The position numbers and the translations under genes are program-made. The notes under the pieces are model-generated. The model worked only from the letters and a program-made list of their open reading frames with translations, did not search any database and was not told where the DNA came from. A stretch of DNA of 64,000 nt from an uncultured Prevotella sp. (GTDB taxonomy: Bacteria > Bacteroidota > Bacteroidia > Bacteroidales > Bacteroidaceae): positions 36,750-100,749 of the forward strand of contig UQCW01000005.1 in the NCBI GenBank assembly GCA_900539625.1. Direction: 5' to 3'. Below are positions 32,527 to 40,251 of this stretch, piece after piece. Position 1 is the first letter of the stretch; each line of letters opens with the position of its first letter.

Positions 32527-33450
32527 TTATTCTGCAAAAGGATGCCGCGTCATTACGGCATATTTGTGTAGCAGGACGCTTGGGTGGTAGCTAAGTTTCG
32601 ATTGTCGGAGTCCTGGAATGCCCAAATCTTCTTCGCGATTGATATATTTGAACGATTCCGGCAGGTGGCGTACAAATTCGCGGTTGATCATGGCAAAGGC
32701 CCCTTCAAACTCTGTGTCTGCTTTTTCTGCGCAGACGTCAAACGTGTCGTAATTGACGGGCGCACCATAAGTGAATGCCACCAGTTTGTTGTCAACGCGG
32801 AGGAGGCCGCCTTGTCCGCCGAGGTGTTCCCAGTTTTCAAACACGTAGGCCATTGAGCGCCGCTCATCGTTCATCTCGTGGCGCATTTGCGGCGTGTAGT
32901 CGTCGGCTTTGTCTTCCGCCCATTGCTTTTCGAGCGCCAGGCATTCTTCAAAGACGTCAGGCGAGAGCGCTTCGTAGGCGAAATGCGGGTAGGCCGCCTC
33001 AAATTTGTTGCAGTGGTTACGTTTGGGCTGGAGTTTTTTGCCCGAGAGCGTGGCGAGCACTTCGCGGTGGTAGATATAATCGGTGAAGTCACGGTCAGCC
33101 GTGGCATAGAAATAGCCCGGCATGGCTTCGTCGAGCAGTGCCAGATTGTTCTCACACACGCCAAGCATCAAGAAAGGCGCTCCCTGTTGTTCGGCATCTT
33201 CCATGAGGGTCGGCACGATGTGGTGTAGGTCGCCCTTCCCCACTGGCATGAGGTAGGCCAGATGTCCGTTACTTTTGAATCGAAAGAGCTGCCATCCTTC
33301 ATGGTGGGCCGTCTCGGTGTCGTAGAGAAATCTCCAGCTCATCAGATTCATGAAGTTGAGGTCGCAGTTGCGGCATTCCGTTTGACTGACGGCACTTCGT
33401 ATGTCGTTTTTGTCGTTGAGCGATATGGGGTGGAAGTTGACGTTTGGCAT
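32527..33450 (-). CDS. DUF2156 (phosphatidylglycerol lysyltransferase-like) protein
   Basis: A 307-residue protein with the GNAT-like fold of the DUF2156/LPG-synthetase C-terminal family. I start at the ATG at 33450 (PNVNFHPISLNDKNDI); the frame is open further upstream only because it overlaps the NigD-like gene. Typical pieces are NFMNLMSWRFLYDTE, KKLQPKRNHCNKFEAAYP and YINREEDLGIPGLRQSKLSY, the last being the family C-terminal signature. Related domains transfer lysine from tRNA to lipid, but the stand-alone cytosolic form has no known substrate. A lipid role would be consistent with the acyltransferase gene two genes away. Confidence 0.82.
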   Translation of the reverse strand: MPNVNFHPISLNDKNDIRSAVSQTECRNCDLNFMNLMSWRFLYDTETAHHEGWQLFRFKSNGHLAYLMPVGKGDLHHIVPTLMEDAEQQGAPFLMLGVCENNLALLDEAMPGYFYATADRDFTDYIYHREVLATLSGKKLQPKRNHCNKFEAAYPHFAYEALSPDVFEECLALEKQWAEDKADDYTPQMRHEMNDERRSMAYVFENWEHLGGQGGLLRVDNKLVAFTYGAPVNYDTFDVCAEKADTEFEGAFAMINREFVRHLPESFKYINREEDLGIPGLRQSKLSYHPSVLLHKYAVMTRHPFAE

Positions 33451-33530
33451 GGTGTTGGGGACGTATTTGGAATGTTCAAGAAATATTTGATGATGCCAGC
33501 CAGCACAATTCTGGCTCGTGGCTTCTCTTT

Positions 33531-34187
33531 TTAATAGGCAAAATGTCGGATGGAGAATCCGTTGCCCGTTGGGACGGCGATGGACACGGAGTCGCGTTGT
33601 GGCATCAGGATGTCGTTGTATCCGCTGAGCAGGCATGAGATGTAAGAACGCGTGGTGTATGTCCTCCCGTCATTCCGTCTGTCGTGCGTCAGTTTGATGT
33701 GCAACATCTTTGCGCCGTTGGCTTCAGTGGTGATGCCGTCTTCCACAAACATGATTTTGTGCTTCTCAGCCCCAGAAGTTTTGAAGGATACCAGCAAGTT
33801 GAGATAGCGGCCAGAGCGCCAGATGGCTTCTGCCGTGATGGCATCCGCTTTCATTTCCGCAGGCTTCTCCGCGAGCGGCGCCATGCAAAAGACGGTTTGC
33901 AGACTGACCACCTCCGCCCCCTGTGCTTCCTTTAGAAAGACGGCCCTGACGCGGTAGGCGGTGTCGGGCATCAACGTTTGTGTGATGGCCTCCTTGTTAG
34001 TCACCGCCAGCGTGTCGGCATTGTCGAGGATGAGACTGGCAACGCGCCCGTTGTGGTCGGTGGCAATTTCGGCCAAGTCCTGTCGGTAGGCCACGATGGG
34101 ATCATCGTCCTTGCTACATGCCGCCAGCGTCATGATCCAAGAGACGGCCAACAGCAGGTGGAGAAAATGGCGTTTGATGGTTGTCAC
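33531..34187 (-). CDS. NigD-like lipoprotein
   Basis: A 218-residue exported lipoprotein. The signal peptide ends with the lipobox LAAC (Cys24), followed by Ser-Lys-Asp. The body is beta-rich with an N-terminal OB-like part (IATDHNGRVASLILDNADTL) and a C-terminal sandwich, matching the NigD/NigD-like organisation in Bacteroidetes; NigD was named from a bacteriocin-associated operon, but most members have no known role. Aspartates after the lipidated Cys (SKDDDP) resemble the surface-export signal seen in Bacteroidetes, so it may sit on the cell surface. It overlaps the acyltransferase gene by four bases, implying cotranscription. Confidence 0.75.
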   Translation of the reverse strand: MTTIKRHFLHLLLAVSWIMTLAACSKDDDPIVAYRQDLAEIATDHNGRVASLILDNADTLAVTNKEAITQTLMPDTAYRVRAVFLKEAQGAEVVSLQTVFCMAPLAEKPAEMKADAITAEAIWRSGRYLNLLVSFKTSGAEKHKIMFVEDGITTEANGAKMLHIKLTHDRRNDGRTYTTRSYISCLLSGYNDILMPQRDSVSIAVPTGNGFSIRHFAY

Positions 34188-35338
34188 GGATTCAGAGCGG
34201 TTATTTGGTTACGGAGAGGCATGGCATACATCGTCAGGATGCGTTCGCGCAGGAAAGCCTCGTCTTTATTTGGAACGTCAATGAGCGAAAGTTTCTTCGC
34301 CAGATAAGCTTCGAAGCGTTGGCGGTCGTCGGCCGTGTAGTGTGCCTTGAAGTCCTCTTTTCCGTCAAGCATGTCAGCAGCGATGTAGTTGCCAGGGAAG
34401 AGACGGTAGTTGGCATGGATTTCGCGGTCCATGCGTGCGGCGATGGCTTTGAAAATTTCGCCCTTCGGCAGTGTGGCATATTCGTCAATCCATTCGTTGA
34501 CAGGTTTTCCCGTCTGGTAGTGAACGCGGCCCTTATAGCCAAGAATGCCCGTTTGCATGTTTGCCATGTCGTCGGCCTGCGTCTTCTTGTAGTTCTCATT
34601 GTCGCGTTTCAACTGAAACTCCTTAGCTTTCAGGAAGTCGCAGGGGTCGTATTCATAAGAGATGGCCAGCGGCGCGATGTTGAGTTGTTTGAGGCTCTCA
34701 ACCAGACCGCCTTCACCGCCCATAGCGAGCATTTTGAGCAGGGATTCCTGCGTGCGGTCGTCGGAGTCTTTGGCGCGTCCTTCGCGTTGTGCAATCCAGA
34801 TGTTCTCGTGCTTTTCGTTGATGGCAAAGTGCATGTAGCGGCTCATGAGTTTAGAGCTTTGCAGCATCTCGCGGATGCCAGGGTTGCGGCGCACGATAAA
34901 CGATTTGTTGAGCTTCACCACTGTCTCAATCCACGGACGGATGAGGAGGTTGTCGCCGATGGCGATTTCAACGGTGGTTGGGAAACCGTTGTCAATGAGC
35001 ATCACGTCGAGCAGGGCGGCGTCGAGCACGATGTCGCGGTGGTTGGATACGAAGGTATAGTTGGCTGTTTTGCTCGGAAGAGAGTCGGCGTTGAGGTCGC
35101 AGCCGTCGCTTTTCTCTGCCAGGATTTTCTTCACAATGGCGTAGACGAATTTCTTTTGGAAGTCGAGTGTGTCGGTGCAGGTGTGCAACTGGGCCTTGAT
35201 GGCTTCGACGGGCACACCGTTGAAGACATGCGGCAAGATGGAAAGAAATTCGGGGTCAGAGAGCAGCTGATTGAACGCTGCGGGGAGCTCTTCTGGCTGG
35301 AACGGACGGATGTCGGCGTATTCTTGAGGAATGTTCAT
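34184..35338 (-). CDS. 1-acylglycerol-3-phosphate acyltransferase-like protein
   Basis: A 384-residue PlsC-type acyltransferase of the long Bacteroidetes kind. The catalytic His and Asp are in FVSNHRDIVLDAAL (HxxxxD), and the lysophosphatidate-binding region is NIWIAQREGRAKDSDD. I start at the ATG at 35338 (MNIPQEYADIRPF): the apparent start 17 codons earlier falls inside the ddl terminator hairpin. It probably acylates a glycerophospholipid or an aminolipid head group at the membrane; Bacteroidetes homologues in glycine/ornithine lipid pathways are alternatives. It follows ddl after a terminator, so it may have its own promoter. Confidence 0.85.
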   Translation of the reverse strand: MNIPQEYADIRPFQPEELPAAFNQLLSDPEFLSILPHVFNGVPVEAIKAQLHTCTDTLDFQKKFVYAIVKKILAEKSDGCDLNADSLPSKTANYTFVSNHRDIVLDAALLDVMLIDNGFPTTVEIAIGDNLLIRPWIETVVKLNKSFIVRRNPGIREMLQSSKLMSRYMHFAINEKHENIWIAQREGRAKDSDDRTQESLLKMLAMGGEGGLVESLKQLNIAPLAISYEYDPCDFLKAKEFQLKRDNENYKKTQADDMANMQTGILGYKGRVHYQTGKPVNEWIDEYATLPKGEIFKAIAARMDREIHANYRLFPGNYIAADMLDGKEDFKAHYTADDRQRFEAYLAKKLSLIDVPNKDEAFLRERILTMYAMPLRNQITALNP

Positions 35339-35360
35339 GGCTTTGGTATTAATGGAGAAA

Positions 35361-35397
35361 AAGGGCATGTCAAGACGATGTGTCTTCACATGCCCTT
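35361..35397 (-). terminator. ddl terminator
   Basis: The stem AAGGGCATGT (35361-35370) pairs with ACATGCCCTT (35388-35397), extended inward by CAAGAC with GTCTT around a mismatch. On the minus strand it is followed by TTTCTCC. It separates ddl from the acyltransferase. Confidence 0.75.
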
Positions 35398-35518
35398 CTT
35401 TAAGGGGTGTTCTATTTGACGGCTGACGGAGAGTGGCTCCCCCAGCACAGTGCTTTTTAAGGGTTACGGCATTTCCTGAAATTATTATTGTAATGCTTAG
35501 AGCAGAATTTTCAGGGGC

Positions 35519-36508
35519 CTATTCGAAGCGTCCTTCAATGATGTCTGAAAGCACGTCTTTGATGGCGCGTCCGGAGGCGGCTACCTGTTGCGGGATGAAG
35601 CTGGCGGCTGTCATGCCTGGCGTGGTGTTGATTTCCAACAGGTTGATGTCTTCATGGCCTTTTTCGCCTGAGAGGATGTAATCGATGCGGATGATGCCGT
35701 AGCAGCCCAAGTAGTTATAGATTTTGGTGGTCATCTCAGACACGCGTGCCGCTGTTTCGGGAGCGATGCGGGCTGGGGTGATTTCCTCCGACTTGTGGTT
35801 GTATTTGGCGTTGTAGTCGAAGAAGTCTTGCGTGGTGACAACTTCCGTGATGGGGAACACCACCACTTCTTTGCCGCGACGATAGCAGCCGCAGGTGATT
35901 TCTGTTCCGACCATGATTTTTTCGGCCATCACCTCGTTGCTCTCCATCATGGCGCGTTCAATGGCAGGACGGAGCGCGTCGGCGCTTTTCACCTTCGTGA
36001 CACCGAAACTACTGCCGCCGGCGTTTGGCTTTACGAAGCAGGGCAGACCAACGCGGGCAATGATGTCTTCATCGCTCATGTCAATCTGGTCTTTGCGCAA
36101 GAGCACCGATTCGGAAATGTTGAGGTCGGGGTTGGAGCGCAAGAAATTGTTGAGCGCATATTTGTTGAAGGTGAGAGATTCCACGAGGACATCGCTCGTT
36201 GAATATGGCATGCCGATGAGGTCGAAGTAACCTTGGAGGATGCCGTTCTCTCCCGGTGTTCCGTGTATGGTGATATAGGCGAAGTCAAACGTGTGTCGTC
36301 CGTCTTTAGCCGTGAATGAGAAATCGTTTCGGTCGATGGGGCAGACCTCGTCTTTGTAGAGCGCCTTCCAGTCGGTTCCTTTCATTTCAACGACGTAGCA
36401 GTCGTATTTTTCGGTATCCATGAATGATAGAATGCCTTCTGCGCTGCGCAGAGAAACATCGTGCTCGGAGGAGTCCCCTCCAGCTACAATGGCAATTGTT
36501 CTTTTCAT
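35519..36508 (-). CDS. ddl: D-alanine--D-alanine ligase
   Basis: A 329-residue ATP-grasp ligase that makes the D-Ala-D-Ala end of the peptidoglycan peptide. I start at the ATG at 36508 (MKRTIAIVAGGDSSEHDVSL); 28 codons upstream are open but belong to a repeat element. Key parts are the substrate Glu in GDSSEHDVSL, the ATP loop PCFVKPNAGGSSFGVTKV, and the metal triad in DYILSG and LLEINTTPGMTAASFIPQ. The length is within the normal range. It follows rluD and the PASTA gene on the same strand after a 326-base repeat element, and a terminator sits 120 bases past its end. Confidence 0.96.
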   Translation of the reverse strand: MKRTIAIVAGGDSSEHDVSLRSAEGILSFMDTEKYDCYVVEMKGTDWKALYKDEVCPIDRNDFSFTAKDGRHTFDFAYITIHGTPGENGILQGYFDLIGMPYSTSDVLVESLTFNKYALNNFLRSNPDLNISESVLLRKDQIDMSDEDIIARVGLPCFVKPNAGGSSFGVTKVKSADALRPAIERAMMESNEVMAEKIMVGTEITCGCYRRGKEVVVFPITEVVTTQDFFDYNAKYNHKSEEITPARIAPETAARVSEMTTKIYNYLGCYGIIRIDYILSGEKGHEDINLLEINTTPGMTAASFIPQQVAASGRAIKDVLSDIIEGRFE

Positions 36509-36522
36509 TGTTTTATTTGTAT

Positions 36523-36786
36523 TAAGTAGGTGATCAGAATTATTTTTACATTTGAATAATACAGGCTGCACCTCGGCAAAGCATTCAAACAAGTTTGATG
36601 CTCTGCTCTCGGTTTGTGCTGTATTTGAAATGTTCTATCGGGATGCAGATACGCCACCTTGGTTGAAGGAGCAATGCGGGCATTGCGACTGAAAACAAGG
36701 TAAGTAGATGCGCCCGAGAGGATATTTCAAATGTGAAAATAATGCTCTTGGCATATATTATAAAAATAATTTTGAACACCTACTTA
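36523..36786. mobile_element. 264-bp MITE-like element with 26-bp terminal inverted repeats
   Basis: The left end TAAGTAGGTGATCAGAAT and the right end (reverse complement TAAGTAGGTGTTCAAAAT) match over 26 bases with two differences, continuing as TATTTTTA. Inner pairings include ATTTGAAATGTTC (36623-36635) with a reverse-complement stretch near 36720-36732, CCTTG (36657-36661) with CAAGG (36696-36700), and GCAATGC (36671-36677) with GCATTGC (36680-36686). There is no ORF. The same terminal sequence recurs at 52131-52197. No clear target duplication is visible. Confidence 0.65.
36547..36622 (+). ncRNA. Promoter-hairpin module, copy A (candidate 5' end of a transcript)
   Basis: TACATTTG (36547-36554) matches TAnnTTTG; after six bases the conserved sequence ACAGGCTGCACCTCGGCA begins at 36561. 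Its core hairpin pairs AGCA (36580-36583) with TGCT (36599-36602) and TCAAAC (36585-36590) with GTTTGA (36593-36598). Outer pairs ACAG and GCAC find partners near 36613-36622. It points rightward, antisense to the minus-strand genes, and could start a small RNA running into the MITE-like element. Confidence 0.55.
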
Positions 36787-36834
36787 TAGTTGTGTCTGTT
36801 GTGTGGAGTCACCATCAGCAGTAGCCGATGACTT

Positions 36835-37899
36835 TTATTTCAGTCCGGCGGTGAAGGTGCGCCAGCGTTCCAAGAGTTTTTGCATGTCTTCCGCCAGTTC
36901 GGAGGTGAAATCCATCTCCTTACCCGTTTTCGGATGCTTAAATCCGAGCGTCTTGGCGTGTAGCGCTTGGCGCGGGCAGATGGCGTAGCAGTTGCGGATG
37001 AAAGCCTGGTAAGAGCTCGACTGCGTGCCGCGCAAAATTTGGTCGCCGCCGTAGCGTTCGTCGTTAAATAGCGGGTGTCCGATGTGTTTCATGTGGACAC
37101 GTATTTGGTGTGTACGTCCCGTTTCGAGAATACACTCCACAAGCGTGACGAAGCCAAAGCGTTCCAAGACGCGGTAGTGGGTGACGGCGTGCTTACCGAT
37201 ACCCGAATCGGGAGGAAATACCGCCATCTGCATGCGGTCTTTGGGGTTGCGTGCGATGTTGCCTTCGATACGTCCTTCTTCGTTTTCCAAGTTGCCCCAC
37301 ACGAGTGCGTTGTAGCGTCTGCGGGTGGTCTTATTGAAAAACTGCACGCCAAGTTTCGTCTTGGCGTCGGGCGTTTTGGCCACGACAAGCAGTCCTGAAG
37401 TATCTTTGTCAATGCGGTGTACCAATCCTACGCCCGGGTCATTAGGGTCGTAGTCGGGGTTGTCGCGCAGATGCCAGGCAATGGCGTTGACGAGCGTTCC
37501 CGTGTAGTTGCCACATCCCGGATGCACTACCAGACCAGCTGGTTTGTTAACAACGAGCAGTTCGCTGTCTTCATAGACAATATTGAGAGGGATGTCTTCC
37601 GCCTCAATCTTGTTCTCATAGCGGGGACGGTCGAGCAGGAGTGTGACGACGTCGCCTGGTTTTACACGATAATTGCTCTTGACGGGTTGACCGTTGACGT
37701 GGATGAATCCAGCGCGTGCCGCCAGTTGGATGCGGTTTCTCGATGTGTCGGGCAGATGGTCCTGCAGAAATTTGTCAACGCGCAGCAGTTGCTGCCCGCG
37801 GTCGGCCACGACCCGGAAGTGTTCGTATAACTCGTTGTTCTCATCATCGTTGTCATCGATGTCTTCTTGCAGGCTCGTATTGTTGAGAGGTAGTGTCAT
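36835..37899 (-). CDS. rluD: 23S rRNA pseudouridine synthase of the RluD type
   Basis: A 354-residue RNA-modifying enzyme that makes pseudouridines in helix 69 of 23S rRNA, judged by its RluA/RluD family features. It has an N-terminal S4 RNA-binding domain (RVDKFLQDHLPDTSRNRIQL, then GFIHVNGQPVKSNYRVK) and the catalytic Asp in GLVHRIDKDTSGLLVVAKT. The end block PLFNDERYGG and HAKTLGFKHPKTGKEM is also typical. The acidic N-terminal 25 residues (DIDDNDDENNELYEH) are extra. RluD against another RluA-group specificity cannot be proven here. It is seven bases downstream of the PASTA gene on the same strand. Confidence 0.92.
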   Translation of the reverse strand: MTLPLNNTSLQEDIDDNDDENNELYEHFRVVADRGQQLLRVDKFLQDHLPDTSRNRIQLAARAGFIHVNGQPVKSNYRVKPGDVVTLLLDRPRYENKIEAEDIPLNIVYEDSELLVVNKPAGLVVHPGCGNYTGTLVNAIAWHLRDNPDYDPNDPGVGLVHRIDKDTSGLLVVAKTPDAKTKLGVQFFNKTTRRRYNALVWGNLENEEGRIEGNIARNPKDRMQMAVFPPDSGIGKHAVTHYRVLERFGFVTLVECILETGRTHQIRVHMKHIGHPLFNDERYGGDQILRGTQSSSYQAFIRNCYAICPRQALHAKTLGFKHPKTGKEMDFTSELAEDMQKLLERWRTFTAGLK

Positions 37900-37905
37900 T
37901 ATTAA

Positions 37906-38589
37906 TTATTCAGCAGGAGGTGTTTGGGAGGGTGTCAGACTTTCGCCGCCGCCGTCCTCGATGATGTCGTTGTCTTCGTTGCCAGGACCGAAGATTTCAT
38001 AGTCCAGGCTGTCGTTGCCGTTAAATTCCTCGTCGACAGCGCCGTTGCCGATGACGAGCGTGATGCGGGTTGTTACGGGGATGCGAGTGCCGGCTTGTAC
38101 GGTTTCTCCGTTCGCCTTGACATTGTACACCCAGTCTTGGTCGCCCTGTATTCTTTCAATAATGATGCTCTTGAAGCCCAGCGATTTCAGTTTGGCTTCG
38201 GCCTCGCGGCGTGAGCAGTTGTCGGCGAGTTGTGGCAGGGCAATGGCCCGTGCGCTGGAGGCGTTGATGGTGAGCTCGATGATTCTGCCGACCTTTATCT
38301 TATCGCCAGGTTTAACCGACTGCTCGAGCACCACGTCACCGACGTAAGTGTCGATGTAGCCCGTGTCGACCACTTCGCAGCGGAGCCCCAAGGCTTCCAG
38401 CTTCTGTTCAACGATGTCTAATTTCAGTCCTCTCATGTTGGGCATGGTGACGTTGTCGCCGTGGTTGGTGTAACACTGCAAAAATTCAAGCGTCACGAAA
38501 ACCAGTGCCAGCGAAACGACAATCATGCCGAGGCAGTTGCCCATCAGAAACGGACTGAATATTTTCTTGAAAAAATTGGATAGTGTCAT
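37906..38589 (-). CDS. Membrane-anchored PASTA-domain protein
   Basis: A 227-residue protein with one N-terminal membrane helix (LGMIVVSLALVFVTLEFL) and about three PASTA repeats in the periplasm (TMPNMRGLKLDIVEQKLEAL; VLEQSVKPGDKIKVGRIIEL; ALPQLADNCSRREAEAKLKS). PASTA domains bind peptidoglycan or its precursors. There is no kinase domain, unlike PASTA kinases in Firmicutes. I start at the ATG at 38589; the longer frame lacks a credible beginning. It is the first gene of PASTA-rluD-ddl, an order I believe is common in Bacteroidetes, and it fits cell-wall synthesis. A candidate promoter box on the minus strand (TAACTTTG) lies at 38745-38752. Confidence 0.88.
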   Translation of the reverse strand: MTLSNFFKKIFSPFLMGNCLGMIVVSLALVFVTLEFLQCYTNHGDNVTMPNMRGLKLDIVEQKLEALGLRCEVVDTGYIDTYVGDVVLEQSVKPGDKIKVGRIIELTINASSARAIALPQLADNCSRREAEAKLKSLGFKSIIIERIQGDQDWVYNVKANGETVQAGTRIPVTTRITLVIGNGAVDEEFNGNDSLDYEIFGPGNEDNDIIEDGGGESLTPSQTPPAE

Positions 38590-38988
38590 TCTTTCGGATA
38601 GGATGGATGGAAAATAATGGTGCTTTATGCAGAGGCGTGAACCGTTGGGCGGAATCGCATTGGCTGCATGCCAAAGCCTCTTCTCTTCGTGCTCCGAATG
38701 CACCAGGGCATGAGGATAGGGCAAATCATGCCGAATCAGTCTCGCAAAGTTAATATAAAAAACCGTGTCCGCTACTAAAATGCTAAGGGAAAATCGCCTG
38801 TGGAACGTTTTTAAGAAAGCTTGTTGGAGATTCTGTGTATGCTTGTCAATGTTTTTTCGTAACTTTGCATAACATAGGCTTCACCTCGGCATAGCGTTCA
38901 AGCACGCTTGACGCTCTGCTCTCGCTTGCCTTCTCCCCCTTCTGAGCAATCAGCCGCGGCGGTTCTATATTTTAAACAGTTGGTCAAC
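38590..38988. other. Divergent gene-free spacer with promoter-hairpin copy B
   Basis: No gene. It carries TAACTTTG on the minus strand (38745-38752) toward the PASTA operon and the promoter-hairpin module (38860-38928) toward the sigma-54 activator. The apparent 27-codon N-terminal extension of the activator comes from this module and is not coding. Confidence 0.7.
38860..38928 (+). promoter_or_regulatory. Promoter-hairpin module, copy B, in front of the sigma-54 activator
   Basis: TAACTTTG (38860-38867), then six bases, then ATAGGCTTCACCTCGGCAT from 38874. The core hairpin pairs AGCG (38893-38896) with CGCT (38912-38915) and TCAAGC (38898-38903) with GCTTGA (38906-38911), with one bulged T as in the other copies. 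If the box works, transcription starts at or next to the hairpin, 115 bases before the activator ATG. Confidence 0.6.
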
Positions 38989-40251
38989 ATGGAAACTTCA
39001 CAGCTTCAACGCCTCAAGCAACGCTATGGCATTGTCGGTAACGACGATGCTTTGAATCGTGCCTTGGAGATTGCCCTCAAAATTTCTCCAGTGGATTTGT
39101 CGGTTCTTATCATGGGCGAGAATGGTGTGGGAAAGGAAATCTTCCCCCGTGTGATTCACGACCACAGTTTGCGGAAAGGCAAAAAATATTTGGCCGTCAA
39201 TTGTGGTGCCATTCCTGATGGAACTATTGACTCGGAATTGTTCGGCCACGAAAAGGGAGCTTTTACGGGGGCCGTTGAGCGCCGAGAAGGCTATTTCGCC
39301 GTTGCTGACGGCGGAACGTTGTTTTTGGATGAGGTAGGCGAGTTGCCGTTGCCCACACAGGCCCGCTTGCTGCGTGTGCTCGAGACCGGTGAATACATTC
39401 CCGTGGGTGCCAGCGAAGTGAAGCGCACGGATGTGCGTATCGTGGCGGCAACCAATGTGAATATGGAAAAGGCCATCGCCGATGGCAAGTTCCGCGAAGA
39501 CCTCTTCTATCGTTTAAACTCCGTCTCCATCAACATCCCCCCCTTGCGTCAACGCGGTGCCGATGTGGTTTTGTTGTTCCGGAAGTTTGCCCTGGAGATG
39601 AGTGAGAAGTATAAGATGCCTCCCATTCGTTTGACACCAGAGGCTCAGAAAATGCTTGTCAGTTATGCTTGGCCAGGAAATGTCCGTCAGCTGAAAAATA
39701 TTGCTGAGAACATGTCGGTCACTTCCGAGGAGCGCGAAATTACGCCGGAAATCCTTTCGCTCTATCTGCCTGCCGAAAATACTTCACAAGGGCATGTGGT
39801 AGCGCTCGCTTCAAAGGAAGAAACCCACAGTTTCGAGAAAGAGCGCGAGTTTATCTACCAGATGCTCTTTGATCTGCGCCGTGAAGTGGCAGAATTAAAG
39901 CGGATGGTCGGGGAGAAACATTTGCCGATGGTTGGCAGAGACACCGATTCGCCGACTTCCTCCTCAAGAGGTTTGGCCATCTACCAACCGCAGCCAGCGC
40001 TCGGGCGGCCGATGGAAAAAACAGACAGCTCCTTGATTCAGGATGCCGAGGAAGTGACGGACAATGACGTCGCGCCCAAAGAAACCGATGAAGAAGATGT
40101 CGTTGTTGACGGCTCCTTGGAAGAAATGGAGCGGAAGTCCATCAGGAGCGTTTTGAACAAGAACAACGGAAACCGGCGTTTGGCCGCCAAGCAGTTGGGA
40201 ATTTCAGAACGAACGCTTTACAGAAAGATTAAAGAATATGACTTGGAATAA
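38989..40251 (+). CDS. Sigma-54-dependent transcription activator without receiver domain
   Basis: A 420-residue AAA+ activator that would open sigma-54 RNA polymerase promoters. Walker A is MGENGVGKEIF, the sigma-54 contact loop is GHEKGAFTGAVERR, Walker B is GGTLFLDEVGEL, and the arginine region is KFREDLFYRLNSV. The C-terminus carries a Fis-type helix-turn-helix (NRRLAAKQLGISERTLYRK). There is no N-terminal receiver or sensory domain, only about 20 residues before the AAA+ module, so control must act through its level or through a partner. A variable linker (about residues 290-370) is acidic. The start at 38989 opens METSQLQRLKQRYG. lptE overlaps its end by 14 bases. Confidence 0.92.
   Translation: METSQLQRLKQRYGIVGNDDALNRALEIALKISPVDLSVLIMGENGVGKEIFPRVIHDHSLRKGKKYLAVNCGAIPDGTIDSELFGHEKGAFTGAVERREGYFAVADGGTLFLDEVGELPLPTQARLLRVLETGEYIPVGASEVKRTDVRIVAATNVNMEKAIADGKFREDLFYRLNSVSINIPPLRQRGADVVLLFRKFALEMSEKYKMPPIRLTPEAQKMLVSYAWPGNVRQLKNIAENMSVTSEEREITPEILSLYLPAENTSQGHVVALASKEETHSFEKEREFIYQMLFDLRREVAELKRMVGEKHLPMVGRDTDSPTSSSRGLAIYQPQPALGRPMEKTDSSLIQDAEEVTDNDVAPKETDEEDVVVDGSLEEMERKSIRSVLNKNNGNRRLAAKQLGISERTLYRKIKEYDLE

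Larger units (their letters stand above)
36509..36834. other. Gene-free stretch between ddl and rluD, filled by an inverted-repeat element
   Basis: No coding sequence. Almost the whole stretch is a 264-bp element (36523-36786) with 26-bp terminal inverted repeats. Inside it is a promoter-plus-hairpin module copy (36547-36622) and further nested inverted repeats. Confidence 0.8.

Noticed and set aside
34181..35419. A 412-codon open frame on the plus strand
   Set aside because: Antisense to the PlsC-type acyltransferase gene, which has a clear HxxxxD motif.
38908..38988. 27-codon extension of the sigma-54 activator
   Set aside because: It translates the end of the promoter-hairpin module and its spacer, and the -7 box is just upstream.
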